From positions 1 through 35,476 of the forward strand of contig MHYY01000061.1 of the NCBI GenBank assembly GCA_001830285.1: DNA of 35,476 bases. The letters run 5' to 3'. The position numbers were made by a program, and so were the translations under genes. How positions within the stretch are numbered: the stretch's first letter is position 1; each line of letters begins with the position of its first letter. Of this stretch, positions 8,215 to 16,737 are shown piece after piece. The DNA comes from Planctomycetes bacterium RIFCSPLOWO2_12_38_17 (GTDB lineage Bacteria; Planctomycetota; Brocadiia; Brocadiales; Brocadiaceae). Under the pieces are notes generated by a model. The model searched no databases. It saw nothing but the letters and a program-made list of their open reading frames with translations, and was not told where the DNA came from.

Positions 8215-9339
8215 TTATGTTTCAAGCATCTCGACATTTGTCCGTGGAACAACGGCTGAGGACCCATCGGGAAATTCTATTTCAAGGATGCGTACTGTTG
8301 CTTCTGTCTCAATTTTTTGCGGTGCAAATGGAAGTGTTTTTACTCTACCAATCTTCCCGAAGTGAGGCACACGGATTACCCTTACCATGTCGCCAACCTC
8401 CATACCTCTTTCGATAGGTTTATCTATCTTTTCTTCAGAAATATTTTCTATAAATGGTATAATTACCTCTGGTCTTACTACGCCTGCCCGAATCTGCGTA
8501 GCTCCGTTGATGGAGGTCTTTGCGCCTGTGCGTGATTTTAAAAGTTCAAACGTCCTTTGCGCCATCTGTATCTTACCGAACCCTTCTGTAATAATGAGAG
8601 TGATGCCTATTTCCTCTGAACCTGTGATGGCTACACCAAGGTCGTATCCCAGGAGCTTCTTCAGGTCTTCGTCGTCAAATCCGCCCGTTATGATTCCTAG
8701 TACTCCGGCCTTCTTTGCCATATCAATAACGTCATGCTGGACAAATGCGCCACCTACAATAATCTTGTCTTTGTATGCAGGCTTGATGTGTTCTGTTGTT
8801 AATGTATCATCAGGTTTGTTTACTGCGATTGCAAGTTCGCCAACAGACTCGCCACCCACGCCAAATATACCCTGGATAAAGGTGGCCGTTGTATCCATAA
8901 TCACGCCTTCTTTTTCCATAATCTCTATAACAGTTCCGTCTATATAAGCAACTACTTGAATCGGCTTTGGCGGTTCTCGCAAGAGGATTTGTCCTGTTAC
9001 TGTGGATATAGTTTCTATTGTGCCTGTAATGGGTGAGAGCAGGACGGATTTCAGCATCTTGATTAATGGTCTGGTTTCCGCAATGATTTCGTCCTTCTGT
9101 ACAGCATCCCCCTCTTTCTTAAGCATGTATTCTTTCAAATCTTTAGGCTGAGTACCTAAACGATTCACTGCATTGATAGCATGTACCTTGCCTGGTAGAT
9201 GTGTTCTGGCAACAACATCCTCTGCCTGCAGGGTAGCACCTTTTTTAACAATAACATCCCCCAGCAAGGGTAATGTCCTATGGCTTGTAACCTTTGTCCG
9301 TTCTGCTATGCGTAAACCCGGCGTATAAGCGTGTGTCAT
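8215..9339 (-). CDS. Barrel-sandwich-hybrid plus KOW-motif protein linked to the MutL/GlmL ATPase
   Basis: A 374-residue soluble protein I cannot name. Residues about 25-60 (GDVIVKKGATLQAEDVVART) and about 100-125 (SPITGTIETISTVTGQILLR) look like the two halves of a lipoyl/biotinyl-type barrel-sandwich fold, as in RnfC, but no modified lysine motif is evident. A glycine-rich middle part includes IFGVGGESVGELA and a segment IIVGGAFVQHDVIDMAKKAG. The C-terminus has a KOW-like stretch, GDMVRVIRVPHFGKIGRV. It lies in the same orientation downstream of the MutL/GlmL gene, separated from it only by a four-helix-bundle gene, so it likely belongs to the same unit and may assist the same enzyme. Function unknown. 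Confidence 0.8.
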   Translation of the reverse strand: MTHAYTPGLRIAERTKVTSHRTLPLLGDVIVKKGATLQAEDVVARTHLPGKVHAINAVNRLGTQPKDLKEYMLKKEGDAVQKDEIIAETRPLIKMLKSVLLSPITGTIETISTVTGQILLREPPKPIQVVAYIDGTVIEIMEKEGVIMDTTATFIQGIFGVGGESVGELAIAVNKPDDTLTTEHIKPAYKDKIIVGGAFVQHDVIDMAKKAGVLGIITGGFDDEDLKKLLGYDLGVAITGSEEIGITLIITEGFGKIQMAQRTFELLKSRTGAKTSINGATQIRAGVVRPEVIIPFIENISEEKIDKPIERGMEVGDMVRVIRVPHFGKIGRVKTLPFAPQKIETEATVRILEIEFPDGSSAVVPRTNVEMLET

Positions 9340-9411
9340 AAAACTTGCAAATACTAAATTCTAATATCGAAATTCTAAATGTAATTTAAAAAAAACACCA
9401 AAAACATTATC

Positions 9412-9777
9412 TTATTTTGCTTTTTCAAGTATAGCGCCGAAAATCCTCGTAAGTTCTGCGGATTCCTGAATAAGACCTTTCTGTTTTTCATCAGATTCTT
9501 TTGTATTTGTACAATCGACCAGTTTTAACCAATAACAACTTTCTTTTGCTTCTTTGCGGCATATCTTTATTCTCATTACAAAGTCTTTTTTACTTAAAGA
9601 TTCATTGGCTTCAATATAATTTGCTCCAACTGAACCCGCAGACCTGACTAATTGCTTACAAATTTCAACATTAGCAAGGGTTTTCGGTAATTTGTTAATG
9701 AATTCAATAATATGTTTTGCAAAATTTAGTGTTCTGTCTTCTAAATCATATCGTTTTGAATTTTGGGGTTCTGTCAT
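9412..9777 (-). CDS. Four-helix bundle protein (S23/IVS family)
   Basis: A 121-residue helical protein with the family hallmarks: the opening YDLEDRTLNFAKHIIEFI, then CKQLVRSAGSVGANYIEAN and FVMRIKICRKEAKESCYWL. These are the same core segments as in proteins encoded by 23S rRNA intervening sequences and their many free-standing relatives. Biochemical function is unknown. The gene is bordered on both sides by AT-rich sequence (9340-9411 and 9778-9882) of the kind that usually surrounds these wandering genes, and it interrupts an otherwise simple minus-strand gene pair. That suggests it was inserted. Confidence 0.9.
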   Translation of the reverse strand: MTEPQNSKRYDLEDRTLNFAKHIIEFINKLPKTLANVEICKQLVRSAGSVGANYIEANESLSKKDFVMRIKICRKEAKESCYWLKLVDCTNTKESDEKQKGLIQESAELTRIFGAILEKAK

Positions 9778-9882
9778 TTGATTTTGTTTAGAGTTTAGGT
9801 TTTAGTATTTTGGATTTCTTGTTTTTCTAGTTATTAATCATATATATTATGTATATGCTATTTGATATTCTAAAAGAATAAG

Positions 9883-11670
9883 CTATTCTGGATATGCGTT
9901 AATCGCCTTTCCCCATAGCTTGAGTTGTTCTACCCGTGACGCCTTATCCTTTGCCAGTGTGATAGGCCTGCCCCGTGTATCAATGACAATGCCGATAACC
10001 CCGCCAGAAATCTTTGCCTTAACAGGTTTTCCCTTTCCTGCACCAAAATCAAAGTTTTTGGCTGGTTGAATTTCTATATCAGCATGCCGGTCAATATCAA
10101 GTGGAAAGGTGCATAATTCGCCGTAAGGGAGCGATTCTTCAATCCTTTTACCATCAGGCATAGTTATTTTATAAGAGATACATTTTTCTCCTGCCTTACC
10201 AATGCTACCCTTTACCACAGAGATACATGTCCCAAGATGAATCAGACAGTCTTTCTCGAAGACCTCTGTGGCTGCCTGTTCATTTACGGTTGAAAGGACG
10301 CCCAGATGCGGCATCATGAATATGCTGTCAACCGCAATCCTTGTTATACCTTCGGGCAGAAAAGTGTCAACCATCATGAGCATTGCCTGCGACCTGCGGG
10401 GTGCGTGGGAGAGTACGCCGCCGCTGCCAACCAGCAAGTCGAGTTTTAACATATCTACTAAAGTTTCACCTGTAATCTCCTGTTTAAATGCCTCCGAGAT
10501 GTCGCGTTCCCTCTGAACTCCTTTGAGTCCCACTGCCAGAGATTTATGTTGTTCAAAAGAGAGCCGCAATGCCTCGCGTGATATAGCCTGCTCTATTTTT
10601 AACTCTTCGAGTGTCTGCGGTATGGTAGTGGGTCTAATCATCTTGTTCTTTATCCTGTTTCGGAGGTCAGATTCGTTGATATCAAATGGTACCCATCTGA
10701 GGATGTTTTCAATGCCCGCCTCTGCCAGTACATTGGAGATACTGTAACTCATCCCGAGATTGGCGCTGACTGTCCGGTTGAAGATTTCTCCATAAACAGA
10801 AAATACGTCTGTTGTGGCGCCGCCGATATCCACGCCAACCACGTTGATATTGTTTTTTCTTGCAATCGTCTGCATGATGAGACCAACTGCGCCCGGTGTT
10901 GGCATGATTGGCGCCCCTGTCCAAGACATGAGTTTTTTATAGCCGGGCGCTTGCGCCATAACGTGTTCCAAGAAGAGCTTCTGGATTTCCTGCCTCGCAG
11001 GAAAGAGGTTCTCCCGCTCAAGCGTGGGTCTGATATTATCCGTAATGTGAAGGGATGTTTTTTTATCAAGGATTTCCTTAATCTTTTCACGGGCATCCTT
11101 ATTTCCTGCGAAAATTACGGGAAGCTGGAAGGTCATGCCAAGCCTCGGCTTTGGATTGGCGGCAGAAATATATTCTGCCAGTTCTACGACATGTGTTATG
11201 GTGCCGCCATCCGTGCCGCCGGAAAGGAGTATCATATCGGGTCTAAGGTGTCGGATGCGATCAATCTTTTCATGTGGAAGGCGTTGGTCATTGGACGCAA
11301 TAACATCCATTACTATTGCGCCTGCTCCGAGCGCCGCGCGCTGAGCGCTTTCGGCGGTCATTGCCTTGACTGCGCCTGCGACCATCATCTGCAATCCACC
11401 GCCTGCGCTGCTTGTGGAAACGTAAATATCTACGCCAATATTACCTTGTGCGGGCGTAATAATCTTTTCACCGTCTAAAATCTTTCGTCCTGAAAGTTCT
11501 TCTACTTCTGCAAATGCATTGAGAACGCCTCGGGTTACATCCTCAAAGGGCGCTTCAACAGTTGTGGGCGATTCGCCCCTAAAAGTCTGGCGGTATACAC
11601 CGTCCTTTTTTTCAATCAGGATTGCCTTTGTTGTAGTGCTGCCGCAGTCTGTGGCGATGATAACGTTCAT
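9883..11670 (-). CDS. MutL/GlmL-family ATPase (glutamate mutase-associated)
   Basis: A 595-residue protein of the acetate kinase/Hsp70/actin ATPase superfamily. The phosphate-1 loop DCGSTTTKAILIE is at residues about 8-20, and a second glycine-rich nucleotide loop, GVDIGGATTDVFSVYG, is near residue 280. MutL/GlmL proteins are encoded with B12-dependent glutamate mutase and are thought to act as chaperone or reactivating partner of the mutase. No mutase subunit lies in this window, so the client here is open. The start follows AGAGGAAG. One arm of an inverted repeat (11689-11717) lies directly upstream in the leader. The downstream four-helix-bundle and KOW-protein genes have the same orientation. 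Confidence 0.88.
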   Translation of the reverse strand: MNVIIATDCGSTTTKAILIEKKDGVYRQTFRGESPTTVEAPFEDVTRGVLNAFAEVEELSGRKILDGEKIITPAQGNIGVDIYVSTSSAGGGLQMMVAGAVKAMTAESAQRAALGAGAIVMDVIASNDQRLPHEKIDRIRHLRPDMILLSGGTDGGTITHVVELAEYISAANPKPRLGMTFQLPVIFAGNKDAREKIKEILDKKTSLHITDNIRPTLERENLFPARQEIQKLFLEHVMAQAPGYKKLMSWTGAPIMPTPGAVGLIMQTIARKNNINVVGVDIGGATTDVFSVYGEIFNRTVSANLGMSYSISNVLAEAGIENILRWVPFDINESDLRNRIKNKMIRPTTIPQTLEELKIEQAISREALRLSFEQHKSLAVGLKGVQRERDISEAFKQEITGETLVDMLKLDLLVGSGGVLSHAPRRSQAMLMMVDTFLPEGITRIAVDSIFMMPHLGVLSTVNEQAATEVFEKDCLIHLGTCISVVKGSIGKAGEKCISYKITMPDGKRIEESLPYGELCTFPLDIDRHADIEIQPAKNFDFGAGKGKPVKAKISGGVIGIVIDTRGRPITLAKDKASRVEQLKLWGKAINAYPE

Positions 11671-11688
11671 ATTTTAACTTCCTCTTTA

Positions 11689-11839
11689 TTCACCGCGAAG
11701 GTGCAAAGTTCACAAAGTTTTAAAGACCATTGACGATTCTCTTTATTTCATTTTTTAGAAAAGGATTTCCTTTGAAAGTGTATCCTCATCTTTTGTCACT
11801 TCGAATCTTCCTTTGCGCTCTTTGCGTCTTTGCGGTGAA
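11689..11839. repeat. Imperfect inverted repeat, MITE/REP-like element of about 150 bp
   Basis: The arms are 11689-11717 (begins TTCACCGCGAAGGTGCAAAG) and 11811-11839 (ends TTTGCGGTGAA). The reverse complement of the second matches the first at 23 of 29 positions. Arms of the type CACCGCAAAGACGCAAAG are dispersed in many bacterial genomes. The element sits between two genes; its second arm forms the 3' end of the 137-residue coding region, and its first arm lies in the leader of the MutL/GlmL gene. Confidence 0.75.
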
Positions 11840-12209
11840 TATCTATCTTTTCCAATTCCTCGATAATCCCTTTTATTCCTTGCCTCTTTTCAAGCAAACC
11901 CTGAAAAGTATCATATTCAGCAGTTGTAAAAAAATACGTTAAAAAAGGCCTGAAGAATACCATCATCTGGCTTCCTATATAATTTATGGGTTGTACAGAT
12001 TCAAGAAACAGCGTGGCTGGAATAGTAAGCCTTCTCTTCTGAATTATGGTTATCAGTTTTGAAACAACAGCAAGTTCTTTCTCGCTTAATGCTTCGTCCT
12101 CATTGGATTTTTTAATGCTGAATGCATGCTTAAATTCCTTGCGAATAGTTTGCTTATTTATTCCGGGGAAGTATGAATATATTTTTGATAAAATATTTTG
12201 TAAGAGCAT
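11796..12209 (-). CDS. Small conserved helical protein of unknown function, C-terminus built from a repeat
   Basis: A 137-residue protein. The central part, with ITIIQKRRLTIPATLFLESV, YIGSQMMVFFRPFL and FQGLLEKRQGIKGIIEELE, resembles a small conserved family that is rich in helices and probably cytoplasmic or membrane-peripheral; I know no function for it. The natural protein probably ends near the EELEKI segment. The last 13 residues (HRKDAKSAKEDSK) are encoded by an arm of the inverted repeat at 11689-11839, so the original stop was lost or replaced by the repeat. The ATG at 12209 has no good ribosome site. The gene lies upstream of the MutL/GlmL gene in the same orientation. Confidence 0.7.
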   Translation of the reverse strand: MLLQNILSKIYSYFPGINKQTIRKEFKHAFSIKKSNEDEALSEKELAVVSKLITIIQKRRLTIPATLFLESVQPINYIGSQMMVFFRPFLTYFFTTAEYDTFQGLLEKRQGIKGIIEELEKIDIHRKDAKSAKEDSK

Positions 12210-12264
12210 AGCGTCAAAAATGTTATCAAAACAGCATCAATCTTGTCAAAATTAAAATGATTAT

Positions 12265-12286
12265 ATGTCCGGAGACGGACATTTTT
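12265..12286 (+). promoter_or_regulatory. Perfect 7-bp hairpin followed by a short T-run
   Basis: ATGTCCG, the loop GAGA, then CGGACAT, followed by TTTTT. The shape is that of a small intrinsic terminator on the plus strand, but no plus-strand gene ends here. It lies immediately upstream of the -35 box at 12289, so it may insulate the threonine synthase promoter from upstream read-through or be an operator. Confidence 0.4.
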
Positions 12287-12288
12287 AC

Positions 12289-12316
12289 TTGTATTTATCC
12301 TTTTGTCTACTATAAT
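12289..12316 (+). promoter_or_regulatory. Promoter of threonine synthase gene
   Basis: TTGTAT (12289-12294), a 16-base spacer and a perfect TATAAT (12311-12316). The start codon is at 12384 with AGAGGT at 12369-12374. Confidence 0.6.
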
Positions 12317-12383
12317 AAAAAACGATCCTTTTTACACTAATTGCTTACTAGAAATTTTTAGTCTTGAAAAGAGGTAATATCTC

Positions 12384-13718
12384 ATGCCATACAGGGCGTG
12401 GTTTCAATGTATATCTGGCTGTGATGAAAAATACGAACTGAATGAGGTTGTTTATCAGTGCAAGAAGTGCGGTGATTTACTTGAGGTGAGACACGATATA
12501 GACAGGCTCCGCAGGCATTCTTCCGACCATTGGAAAAAGCTGTTTGACGAGCGTTACAGGCGCACTAGGTGGCCCTATGGCAGTTCCGTCTGGGGAAAGA
12601 AGGAATTTGTCTGCCCAAGCGTTGCTAATGAGAACGTGGTCTCTCTCTACGAGGGCGGCAGCAATCTCTTCTGGGCAGAACGGCTTGGGAAGGAACTAGG
12701 TTTAGAAGACCTATGGATCAAACAGTGCGGGAATGCGCATACGGGCTCTTTTAAAGACTTGGGAATGACCGTGCTTGTCTCTATGGTCAAGCAGATGATT
12801 GCCGAGGGAAAGAAGATACCCGCCGTTGCCTGCGCATCCACCGGCGATACCTCCGCAGCGCTTTCAGCTTATTGTGCCGCCGCTGGCATTCCTGCGATAG
12901 TGTTTTTACCTAAAAACAAGGTATCTAATGCCCAGTTAATTCAGCCAATTGCAAACGGCGCCCTTACTTTATCCATTGATACAGATTTTGACGGCTGCAT
13001 GAAACTGGTAAGGGAGGTATGCACAAAAAATAATATCTATCTTGCCAACTCCATGAATTCCCTGAGAATTGAGGGACAGAAGACAGCCAGCATCGAAATG
13101 GTCCAGCAATTCGACTGGGAGGTGCCTGATGTAGTGATTGTTCCGGGTGGGAATCTGGGTAATACCGCTGCTCTGGGGAAGGGTTTTCTTATGATGAAAG
13201 ATGTGGGCATGATAGACAAACTGCCCCGTATTGTGTGCGCACAGGCCGCGAAGGCAAATCCCCTTTATTTGAGTTATTTGGGCGGTTTTAAGGAATTTAA
13301 ACCGGTGAAGGCGCAGAAGACGCTTGCAAATGCCATTCAGATAGGCGACCCGGTCAGTTATAAAAAGGCTATTAATGTATTGAAGGTTTTCAATGGTATT
13401 GTTGAGCAGGCAACTGAAGATGAACTGGCAAATGCCTCTGCACAGGCTGATAAAACAGGTTTGTTCAGTTGTCCGCATACAGGAGTTGCGCTTGCTGTGT
13501 TGATAAAACTGTTGAAAAGGAAAGAGATATTATCCCATGAGAAGGTCGTAGTTATTTCAACCGCCCACGGCTTAAAATTTACAGAATTTAAAATAAATTA
13601 CCATGAGAACAGGCTTGAAGAAGTGACCCCGCGTTTCGCAAACCTTCCTGTTGAAGTTCCTCCACAATATGAAGTTGTAAGGTCTGCCATTTTCAAGAAA
13701 TTTGAGCAAACGTTATAA
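12384..13718 (+). CDS. thrC: Threonine synthase
   Basis: A 444-residue PLP enzyme that converts O-phosphohomoserine to threonine. Residues 1-40 hold an N-terminal zinc-ribbon-like pair of Cys motifs (FQCISGC and YQCKKCG), as in the plant-like/archaeal branch of threonine synthases. [10 protein letters not shown] places the PLP lysine at residue 124, and [15 protein letters not shown] is the phosphate-binding region. Near residue 255, [15 protein letters not shown] is the glycine-rich PLP loop. It has its own promoter and a good ribosome site; no other threonine pathway gene is near. Length and motifs are complete. Confidence 0.93.
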   Translation: MPYRAWFQCISGCDEKYELNEVVYQCKKCGDLLEVRHDIDRLRRHSSDHWKKLFDERYRRTRWPYGSSVWGKKEFVCPSVANENVVSLYEGGSNLFWAERLGKELGLEDLWIKQCGNAHTGSFKDLGMTVLVSMVKQMIAEGKKIPAVACASTGDTSAALSAYCAAAGIPAIVFLPKNKVSNAQLIQPIANGALTLSIDTDFDGCMKLVREVCTKNNIYLANSMNSLRIEGQKTASIEMVQQFDWEVPDVVIVPGGNLGNTAALGKGFLMMKDVGMIDKLPRIVCAQAAKANPLYLSYLGGFKEFKPVKAQKTLANAIQIGDPVSYKKAINVLKVFNGIVEQATEDELANASAQADKTGLFSCPHTGVALAVLIKLLKRKEILSHEKVVVISTAHGLKFTEFKINYHENRLEEVTPRFANLPVEVPPQYEVVRSAIFKKFEQTL

Positions 13719-13796
13719 GTTCAATCATAAAATTGTTCTTAATAATGTAATATAGAATTTTATATTGTTTCCATTTATATTTGCCTATTAAATTCC

Positions 13797-13824
13797 TTGA
13801 CAAAAAATAAGCTGAACTTATAAT
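13797..13824 (+). promoter_or_regulatory. Near-consensus sigma-70 promoter upstream of htpX
   Basis: A perfect TTGACA (13797-13802) and perfect TATAAT (13819-13824) are separated by 16 bases. The start codon follows at 13914, leaving a leader of about 80 bases. HtpX is a heat-stress protease in well-studied bacteria, but this looks like a housekeeping promoter. Confidence 0.75.
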
Positions 13825-13913
13825 AAATTTTGTAAGGTGAAATTATTTAAAAATATTAATTTTCAGCAAATATATATTTTCAGTTCTTTTCAATTCACTT
13901 CTAAGGTTGGCAT

Positions 13914-14759
13914 ATGAATTATTTTAAGACGGCCGTGTTGTTGATAGCCCTCACTGTACTTCTTATCTGGGTTGGTAGTATGTTTGGCGGGCAACAGGGG
14001 GCTTTTTTTGCGTTTGCAATTGCCATGTGTATGAATTTTTTTAGTTACTGGTTCAGCGATAAAATAGTGCTGAAGATGTACGGCGCAAGCGAGATTTCTG
14101 AACGAGATTCGCCAACTTATTACGGCATTGTGAGAGAATTAACAGCAAACGCAGATTTACCCATGCCGAGGATGTATATCATTCCAACAAATTCGATGAA
14201 TGCCTTTGCTACCGGCCGAAATCCCAGACATGCTGCTGTGGCGGTTACTGAGGGGTTAATAAATTCCCTGTCACGCGAGGAGCTAAAAGGCGTTATTGGT
14301 CATGAATTGAGTCACATTAGAAACCGTGATATTCTCATTTCCACAATTGTTGCTACTATTGCAGGCGCTGTTATGATGCTTGCTAATATAGCGAGGTGGG
14401 GGGCGATGTTTGGCGGTTATGGCGGAAGGGGTGAAGAGGATAGAAGGGGAGGTGGGTTAGCCGTTTTATTCCTGGCCATTCTAGCGCCTCTTGCGGCGCT
14501 TTTAATTCAAATGGCGATTTCCCGTTCGCGCGAGTATGCCGCCGATAGCGGAAGCGCCCGATTGACCGGGAATCCGTTGGGGCTAGCAAGCGCCCTTGGA
14601 AAATTACATCAGGCAGCGATAGCAAGGCCAATGCATGCAGGACAATCAACAGCTCATTTGTTTATTGTAAATCCGTTGAGCGGCCGTTCATTTATGTCAA
14701 TTTTCAGTACGCATCCGCCAGTCGAGGAAAGAATTAAAAGACTCAGGGCGATGGTTTAA
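13914..14759 (+). CDS. htpX: Membrane zinc metalloprotease HtpX
   Basis: A 281-residue M48-family integral membrane protease that degrades misfolded membrane proteins. Two hydrophobic segments lie at residues about 5-20 and 27-48, followed by the catalytic HELSH motif (H130, E131, H134), two further hydrophobic stretches (about 140-160 and 180-200) and [11 protein letters not shown] carrying the third zinc ligand near residue 205. NAFATGRNP is a conserved HtpX segment. The ATG at 13914 has AAGG eight bases upstream. Full length, with a strong promoter of its own. Confidence 0.94.
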   Translation: MNYFKTAVLLIALTVLLIWVGSMFGGQQGAFFAFAIAMCMNFFSYWFSDKIVLKMYGASEISERDSPTYYGIVRELTANADLPMPRMYIIPTNSMNAFATGRNPRHAAVAVTEGLINSLSREELKGVIGHELSHIRNRDILISTIVATIAGAVMMLANIARWGAMFGGYGGRGEEDRRGGGLAVLFLAILAPLAALLIQMAISRSREYAADSGSARLTGNPLGLASALGKLHQAAIARPMHAGQSTAHLFIVNPLSGRSFMSIFSTHPPVEERIKRLRAMV

Positions 14760-14926
14760 TGAAGTGTGTGCAAAAAGGGGCTGTTAGTTGTAAGTTTTAG
14801 ATTTGATTGAATAGAAGCACCAGATGTTTGCTTATTGTTAGCAGTTGAATGTAGGGCAAGTTTTAACAGTTTAAAAATTATTAAATAATAGTTACTTTAA
14901 AAAGTAATTTACTTGGAGGGACGTGA

Positions 14927-15241
14927 ATGGTGCACTATACCTGTGATATGTGCGGAAGACAATTGCTGGAAGACGAGGATATTCGATATGTGGTAAAAAT
15001 AGAGGTTTATACTGCATGCGATGCTATGGAAGAAGTGGACGATGATGATTTGGACGAAGATGTGCATGGTTCGTCAGAAGAAAATGAGTCCGGGAATTGC
15101 GACGAGAGACATCCTGAAATGTTTGATGACGAAGACTATAAGGCATTTCGGTTCGATTTATGCACCAAGTGTCACGAGAAGTATCTGCAAGACCCATTAT
15201 TTTTAAAATCATGGAATCGCCTACATTTTTCTGAAAATTAA
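14927..15241 (+). CDS. Small acidic Cys-rich protein, probable zinc ribbon
   Basis: A 104-residue soluble protein with two Cys pairs at opposite ends: CDMCGR near residue 6 and CTKCHEKY near residue 78. They bracket a strongly acidic middle (EEVDDDDLDEDVH). The paired Cys knuckles suggest one structural zinc site. The second pair also reads CXXCH, but the protein has no export signal, so heme attachment is unlikely. A strong GGAGGG ribosome site precedes the start. I do not recognise a function; planctomycete genomes contain similar small proteins. Confidence 0.75.
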   Translation: MVHYTCDMCGRQLLEDEDIRYVVKIEVYTACDAMEEVDDDDLDEDVHGSSEENESGNCDERHPEMFDDEDYKAFRFDLCTKCHEKYLQDPLFLKSWNRLHFSEN

Positions 15242-15319
15242 GATTACTGATATATAATTCGGTTCATTATAAAAATTTTTATTATTTGTAAATTAACTAA
15301 TACGTTATTAACAACAAAC

Positions 15320-15347
15320 TTGTACAGTTGCTTGCGTTTTCTAAATA
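15320..15347 (+). promoter_or_regulatory. Possible promoter of the leuC-activase-leuD unit
   Basis: TTGTAC (15320-15325) and TAAATA (15342-15347) with 16 bases between. Both boxes are partial matches in AT-rich sequence, so this is tentative. Confidence 0.35.
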
Positions 15348-15387
15348 GTTATTAAGACGAAGCAAACTACCATGCAAAAAACAGACT

Positions 15388-16653
15388 ATGGGAATGACAA
15401 TAACAGAGAAGATAATTGCTGCACATGCTGGTCTAATGGAAGTGCGTCCAGGTCAGTTTGTTTATGCAGATGTAGATGTTTGTCTTGGGAATGACATCAC
15501 AGCTCCGATCGCTATTGAGGAGTTTGAAAAAGCTGGAATTAAGAAGGTTTTCGATTCAGAAAAGATTGTCTTAGTTCCCGACCACTTTACCCCTAACAAG
15601 GATATTAAATCCGCTCAGCAGTCGAAGTCTCTTCGCCTTTTTGCCGATAAACATCATTTGAGGCATTACTATGAGATTGGTAGAATGGGAATCGAACATG
15701 CGCTCCTTCCGGAGAAAGGAATTGTTGCGCCTGGTGATCTTGTAATAGGCGCTGATTCTCACACATGTACTTATGGTGCGCTTGGAGCATTTTCAACTGG
15801 TATTGGAAGCACAGACCTTGCTGCGTGCTTTGCCACGGGTAAGGTGTGGCTAAAGGTGCCTGAAACGATTAGATTTGTTTATAACGGAAAGGTAAGAAAC
15901 TGGACATCTGGGAAAGATTTGATACTCTATACGATTGGCAAGATCGGAGTAGATGGTGCGCTTTACAGGGTAATGGAATTTACTGGCAGCGCCATTGCCA
16001 ACTTGCCGATGGATGACCGTTTTACAATGTGTAATATGGCGATTGAGGCAGGAGCGAAAAACGGCATTATTTCACCTGATAAATATACGGAAGAATATAT
16101 AAAGGGTAGGGTAACGAAGAAGTATAAGAATTATCAGAGCGACCCTGATTGTAAATATGCAAAAACGTATGAATTTAATGCCGATAAGATTTCACCACAG
16201 GTGGCATTGCCCAGTTTACCTGAAAATACAAAACCAGTGGCGGAAGTTTCCGGAATTAAGATTGACCAGGTGGTGATTGGTTCGTGCACTAATGGCAGGA
16301 TTTCAGATCTTAGGATAGCAGCCCAGATTCTAAAGGGTAAAAAGGTGCATCCATCAATCAGGTTAATTGTTATACCGGCGACACAAGAAATTTATAAGCA
16401 GGCGGTAAAAGAAGGTATTGTAGAAATTTTTATTGACGCAGAAGCGGTGGTTTCAACGCCAACATGCGGTCCATGTTTGGGAGGCCATATGGGTATTCTG
16501 GCGGAAGGAGAAAGAGCCCTATCAACGACAAATCGCAACTTTGTCGGTAGGATGGGACATCCAAAGAGTGAGATATATCTTTGCAGTCCTGCCGTTGCAG
16601 CTGCTTCAGCTATTACAGGGGAGATTACACCGCCTGATGATGTGGGTAACTGA
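15388..16653 (+). CDS. leuC: 3-isopropylmalate/homoaconitate-type dehydratase large subunit
   Basis: A 421-residue subunit of the short archaeal/homoaconitase type rather than the 465-residue enterobacterial LeuC. The three 4Fe-4S cysteines are visible: GSCTNG (C300) and CGPC (C360, C363). [13 protein letters not shown] is a conserved substrate-binding segment. With the small subunit at 21009 it isomerises 2-isopropylmalate for leucine synthesis, or a related 2-hydroxyacid such as homocitrate or methylmalate; sequence alone does not settle which. The start is uncertain between 15388 and 15394, neither with a good ribosome site. The small subunit gene is separated from it by a 4.3-kb activase gene. 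Confidence 0.9.
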   Translation: MGMTITEKIIAAHAGLMEVRPGQFVYADVDVCLGNDITAPIAIEEFEKAGIKKVFDSEKIVLVPDHFTPNKDIKSAQQSKSLRLFADKHHLRHYYEIGRMGIEHALLPEKGIVAPGDLVIGADSHTCTYGALGAFSTGIGSTDLAACFATGKVWLKVPETIRFVYNGKVRNWTSGKDLILYTIGKIGVDGALYRVMEFTGSAIANLPMDDRFTMCNMAIEAGAKNGIISPDKYTEEYIKGRVTKKYKNYQSDPDCKYAKTYEFNADKISPQVALPSLPENTKPVAEVSGIKIDQVVIGSCTNGRISDLRIAAQILKGKKVHPSIRLIVIPATQEIYKQAVKEGIVEIFIDAEAVVSTPTCGPCLGGHMGILAEGERALSTTNRNFVGRMGHPKSEIYLCSPAVAAASAITGEITPPDDVGN

Positions 16654-16737
16654 TGGAAATTTGTGGTTAGTAATTAGATAGTTTAAAACAGACTTTTTGT
16701 AATTTTTTGTATTGTATACCGGGAGATAGTTAGCAAT

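Noticed and set aside
8387-8947. A 186-codon plus-strand open frame opposite the KOW-motif protein gene
   Set aside because: Serine- and proline-rich shadow frame; the minus-strand gene has the coherent protein.
10951-11478. A 175-codon plus-strand open frame opposite the MutL/GlmL gene
   Set aside because: It lies wholly within a well-supported minus-strand gene, has no recognisable domain and reflects codon bias on the other strand.
12969-13478. A 169-codon minus-strand open frame inside threonine synthase
   Set aside because: Shadow of a certain gene, with no ribosome site or domain.
15157-15180. CXXCH in the 104-residue acidic protein as a heme site
   Set aside because: The protein has no signal peptide; with the N-terminal Cys pair it fits a zinc ribbon better.
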